DNA of 34,633 nucleotides from contig JBOHER010000144.1 in the NCBI GenBank assembly GCA_050701115.1, positions 1-34,633 of the forward strand. Direction: 5' to 3'. The position numbers were made by a program, and so were the translations under genes. Position 1 is the stretch's first letter, and each line of letters begins with the position of its first letter. This document shows positions 32,057 to 34,633 of this stretch, piece after piece. The notes under the pieces were generated by a model. That model was given only the letters and a program-made list of their open reading frames with translations, had not been told where the DNA came from and did not search any database. The stretch is from JBOHER01 sp050701115. Its GTDB lineage: Bacteria > Actinomycetota > Actinomycetes > Mycobacteriales > Pseudonocardiaceae.

Positions 32057-32153
32057 GTGAAAGTTGTTGCTCCGGCAACCCTGAGCACTCACGACCCGCA
32101 CCCGGGACGTCGTGAGTGCTCAAGGTTGCCCATGCAACAACTTTCACTCACGA
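32051..32153. terminator. 103-bp nested palindrome (TCGTGAGTG repeat family), convergent terminator
   Basis: Outer arms 32051-32070 and 32134-32153 are perfectly complementary over 20 bp. Inner arms 32075-32095 and 32109-32129 match at 20 of 21 positions, the odd one still allowing a G-U pair. Each half can also fold alone through TCGTGAGTG/CACTCACGA. It follows the GMC gene (stop inside the left arm) and precedes the end of the convergent minus-strand gene at 32164, so a two-way terminator is the simplest role. Confidence 0.75.
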
Positions 32154-32163
32154 CGGCTACGCC

Positions 32164-33267
32164 CTAACGAGCTTTGTCCAATCTGGCCAGGGCGTCATCG
32201 AATTCGCGGATGAGGGTGGCCATCACATCGGCCACTGGGCGGACGGCGTTCATCCGGCCCACGATCTGGCCGACCGGCATCGCCACGACGGACGGATCGT
32301 TCGCGGCGGCGATGCGCTGATGTGCCTCGCCGACCAACAGGTTCTGCAGCGGCATCGGCAACGGTTCCGGCGCGTCCGGCTTGTCCCACGCCTGCGTCCA
32401 ACGTGTCTTGAGCAGACGTGCGGGCTTGCCGCTGAAGATCCGGGTGCGCACCGTGTCCGACGAGGTGGCCGCGACCAGCGCATCCTGCATCGTGGTCGAG
32501 CCGCGCATCGTCTCCAGGTACTCGGTGGTGGTCAGCCAGTAGGAGCCCATCCACACGCCGGTGGCACCGAGCGCCAGCGCGGCCGCGATCTGCCTGCCCG
32601 AACCGATCCCGCCCGCGGCGAGCACGGCCACGCTGTCGCCGACCTCGTCGACTATCTCGGGCAGCAGCACCATCGAGGCGATCTCGCCGGTGTGCCCGCC
32701 CGCCTCTTAGCCCTGCGCCACCACGATGTCCACGCCGTTGTCCACGTGACTGCGGGCGTGCTCGGCCTTCCCGGCGAGCGCGGCAACGCGCACGCCGCAC
32801 GCGTGCGCCTGCTCGATGACGTCCAGCGGCGGCGACCCCAGCGCGTTGGCGATCAGCGTGATCGGGTGCTTGAGCGCCACCTCCACATGGGCGCGCGCTA
32901 CCGAATGCAACCAGCCGAGCACCCCGGCACCGTCGGAGCTCTCGCTCAGCTCGGGGACGCCGAGCTCCCGCAGCGTCCGGTCCACAAACGCCCGGTGCTC
33001 ATCCGGGATGAACTGGGACAGGTCACCCGAGCTGCCCTCGGTAGGCACCTTCGACGGCATGACGATGTCCACGCCGTAGGGTTTGCCGTCGGTGTTGGCG
33101 TCCATCCAGTCCAGGACGGCGTCGAGGTCGGCGGCGTCGTTGAAACGGACACAGCCCAGCACGCCCAGACCACCCGCACGGCTGACCGCGGCGGCCACGT
33201 GTTCAGACGGGGTGAAGGCGACGATCGGATACTGAATCCCGGAGGCGTCACACAGTGGCGTATGCAT
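32164..33267 (-). pseudogene. Nitronate monooxygenase-like gene interrupted by an in-frame TAA
   Basis: The frame reads as one NMO/2-nitropropane-dioxygenase-family FMN protein of 367 codons, but codon 187 (32707-32709) is TAA. The N-terminal part has PIVAFTPSEHVAAAVSRAGG and ends at DIVVAQG. The C-terminal part resumes at once with EAGGHTGEIAS and continues LAAGGIGSGRQIAAALALGA to the end. No frameshift is present. The stop falls within the AQGxEAGGHTG motif, just before the family's catalytic His, so a truncated product would lack the active centre and half the FMN site. A restart at the ATG 32673 has no good ribosome site. The 5' end overlaps the fadD stop by 20 bp. A recent nonsense change or a base-call error are the main options. 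Confidence 0.8.
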
Positions 33268-34633
33268 CGTGCACCTCGGCGTAGGTCTTGGCCCATCGGT
33301 AGTCCGGCTTGCCGCTGGGCAGCCTGCTGACCTCGGGCACGACCCAGAAACTGCGCGGCACCTTGTAGCCCGCGATCTTCGTACGCACATGCGCTTCGAG
33401 CGCCGCGGGGTCCAGCGCGACCCCCTCGCGCGGCTGCACGACGGCGCCGACCCGCTGGCCGAGACGTTCGTCCGGCACGCCGATGACCAGCGCGTCGAAC
33501 ACCTCAGGGTGCGACTTCAGCGCGCCCTCGACCTCTTCCGGGAACACCTTCTCGCCGCCGGTGTTGACGCATTGCGATCCGCGGCCCAGCAACGTCACCG
33601 TGCCGTCTTCCTCGTAGCGCGCGTAGTCGCCGGGAATGACGTAGCGCTTTCCGTCGATCTCGGCGAAGATCGTCTTCGACTTCTCCGGATCCTTGTAATA
33701 GCCCAGCGGCACATGCCCGCCGCGCGCCATCCGACCGACCGCGCCCGCCTTGGGCTCGACCAGCTTGCCGTCGTCGTCGATGAGCACGGCCTGCTTGCTG
33801 AAGTTCACCCTCGGCCCCTGGGAGTGGTCGGTGTCCTTGCTGACCATGCCGATTCCGGTGAAGCCGCTCTCCGACGAGCCGATCGCGTCGGTGAGCACGA
33901 TGTTGGGGAAGGTGTGCAGGTAGGCCTGCTTGACCGACTGCGAGAACAGCGCGGCATGGCTGGACACCGCGACCAGCGAAGAGGCGTCGTAGTCGCCCTC
34001 CTGATAGGCCTCGAGCAGCGGGCGCGCCATCGCGTCGCCGACCACGGTGAGCACCTGGACCTTGTGTTGCTGGATCACTCGCCAGATCTCGTGCGGCTCG
34101 AACTGCGGTACGAATACCACCGGGCTACCGGTGAACAGCGCGCCGAACGCGGCCCACTGCGCGGCGCCGTGGATCAGTGGGGAGATCGGCAACCGCACCA
34201 GGCCGGGGCTGGCCTTGGCCTCATTGGCCATCGTCCATTCATCGGGCACGTACTCACCGGTGATGAAGTTGATGCCGCCACCGAGGGTGCGCCAGACGTC
34301 CTCCTGCCGCCACATCACGCCCTTGGGGTACCCGGTGGTGCCACCGGTGTAGAGGATGTAGATGTCGTCGGCGCTGCGCTCGCCGAAGTCGCGCTCGGGC
34401 GACTGGGCTGCGAGCGCGCTTTCGTATTCGACGCCGTTGTAGCGCGCGTAATCCGCGTCCGAACCGTCCTCGACCGCGACGACGTGCTTGAGCTTGGGTG
34501 CGTCGGGCAGGACTTCGGCCACCTTGTCCGCGTAGCCGCGCTCGTGCACCAGCGCGACCAGGTCGGCGTTGTCGAAGAGGTAGCGCAACTCGTCGGCCAC
34601 GTACCGGTAGTTGACGCTCACCGAGATCGCGCG
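33248..34633 (-). CDS. fadD19: Steroid-type acyl-CoA synthetase, FadD19-like (5' end beyond window)
   Basis: The C-terminal 461 codons of an ANL-superfamily acyl-CoA ligase; the frame stays open to the right edge, so the N-terminus is missing. The AMP-binding loop YTGGTTGYPKGV, GSSESG, and the hinge region GDYARYEEDGTVTLLGRG are intact, as is PSGKPDYRWAK with the C-terminal catalytic Lys. Resemblance to FadD19 is strong in VNYRYVADELRYLFDNADLV, YADKVAEVLPD and SPERDFGERSADDIY. FadD19 activates C26 sterol side-chain acids before beta-oxidation by FadE26/27. The stop overlaps the NMO-like start by 20 bp, so both are in one transcript coming from the right. Confidence 0.88.
   Translation of the reverse strand, partial: RAISVSVNYRYVADELRYLFDNADLVALVHERGYADKVAEVLPDAPKLKHVVAVEDGSDADYARYNGVEYESALAAQSPERDFGERSADDIYILYTGGTTGYPKGVMWRQEDVWRTLGGGINFITGEYVPDEWTMANEAKASPGLVRLPISPLIHGAAQWAAFGALFTGSPVVFVPQFEPHEIWRVIQQHKVQVLTVVGDAMARPLLEAYQEGDYDASSLVAVSSHAALFSQSVKQAYLHTFPNIVLTDAIGSSESGFTGIGMVSKDTDHSQGPRVNFSKQAVLIDDDGKLVEPKAGAVGRMARGGHVPLGYYKDPEKSKTIFAEIDGKRYVIPGDYARYEEDGTVTLLGRGSQCVNTGGEKVFPEEVEGALKSHPEVFDALVIGVPDERLGQRVGAVVQPREGVALDPAALEAHVRTKIAGYKVPRSFWVVPEVSRLPSGKPDYRWAKTYAEVHDAYATV

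Noticed and set aside
32164..32673. Separate small gene starting at the ATG 32673
   Set aside because: It is the in-frame C-terminal half of the NMO-like protein, with the conserved EAGGHTG lying upstream of this ATG and no ribosome site at it.
1..34633. tRNA, rRNA, riboswitch or transposase genes
   Set aside because: I found no cloverleaf with a CCA-type end, no rRNA-like tract, no recognisable riboswitch core and no transposase or integrase motif in any frame.

Overview
The window is high-GC actinobacterial DNA. Its gene content (an Mce4-type steroid importer, KstR-like operators, HsaE/F/G and FadE26/27 homologues, F420 and SnoaL-type proteins, a secreted PepX-like hydrolase) points to a cholesterol/steroid-degrading actinomycete. 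I would guess Pseudonocardiales (Amycolatopsis-like) rather than Mycobacterium, but that is an inference from style, not from a marker gene.

Layout, left to right. (1) 1-3840: a gene tail at the left edge, then a divergent steroid block. A ketosteroid-isomerase-like protein and an F420/LLM oxidoreductase are on the minus strand; hsaE, a 3Fe-4S-type ferredoxin and a ferredoxin reductase are on the plus strand. Both sides share one KstR-like operator that overlaps both predicted -10 boxes. (2) 3845-9670: a six-gene envelope-glycan island. It holds a GT-C membrane glycosyltransferase, a UDP-sulfoquinovose synthase (SqdB/SQD1), a SAM methyltransferase, a GtrA-family membrane protein, a DPM1-like family-2 glycosyltransferase and a sugar-nucleotide epimerase. 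It splits hsaE from hsaF/hsaG. (3) 9705-12472: hsaF and hsaG, divergent from an IclR regulator. (4) 12473-14578: a secreted PepX/CocE-type hydrolase, preceded by 21-bp tandem repeats and closed by a shared terminator. (5) 14575-27640: one long minus-strand operon, read from the right: SDR, aldehyde dehydrogenase, 3alpha,20beta-HSD-like SDR, yrbE4A, yrbE4B, mce4A-F and two Mce-associated proteins. Within the transporter every junction overlaps (ATGA or TGATG). (6) 27641-27886: the control region, with three KstR-like operators. (7) 27887-32056: fadE26, fadE27 and a GMC oxidoreductase on the plus strand. (8) 32051-34633: a 103-bp nested palindrome, then on the minus strand a nitronate-monooxygenase-like gene broken by an in-frame TAA, and the 3' part of a FadD19-like acyl-CoA synthetase that runs off the edge.

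How it works together. The Mce4 proteins would import sterol, with the ATPase encoded elsewhere. FadD19-like ligase and the FadE26/FadE27 heteromer would start side-chain beta-oxidation, and the SDRs and aldehyde dehydrogenase would handle alcohol and aldehyde intermediates. HsaE, HsaG and HsaF finish the meta-cleavage product: hydratase, aldolase and acylating acetaldehyde dehydrogenase giving pyruvate plus propionyl- or acetyl-CoA.

The most unexpected part is the sulfoquinovose island. UDP-sulfoquinovose synthase sits with a complete-looking polyprenyl-phosphate-sugar toolkit (DPM1-like transferase, GtrA, GT-C transferase) and not with a recognisable sulfolipid synthase. This suggests sulfoquinovose transfer to an extracytoplasmic acceptor. 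I saw no rRNA, tRNA, CRISPR array, transposase or phage gene.
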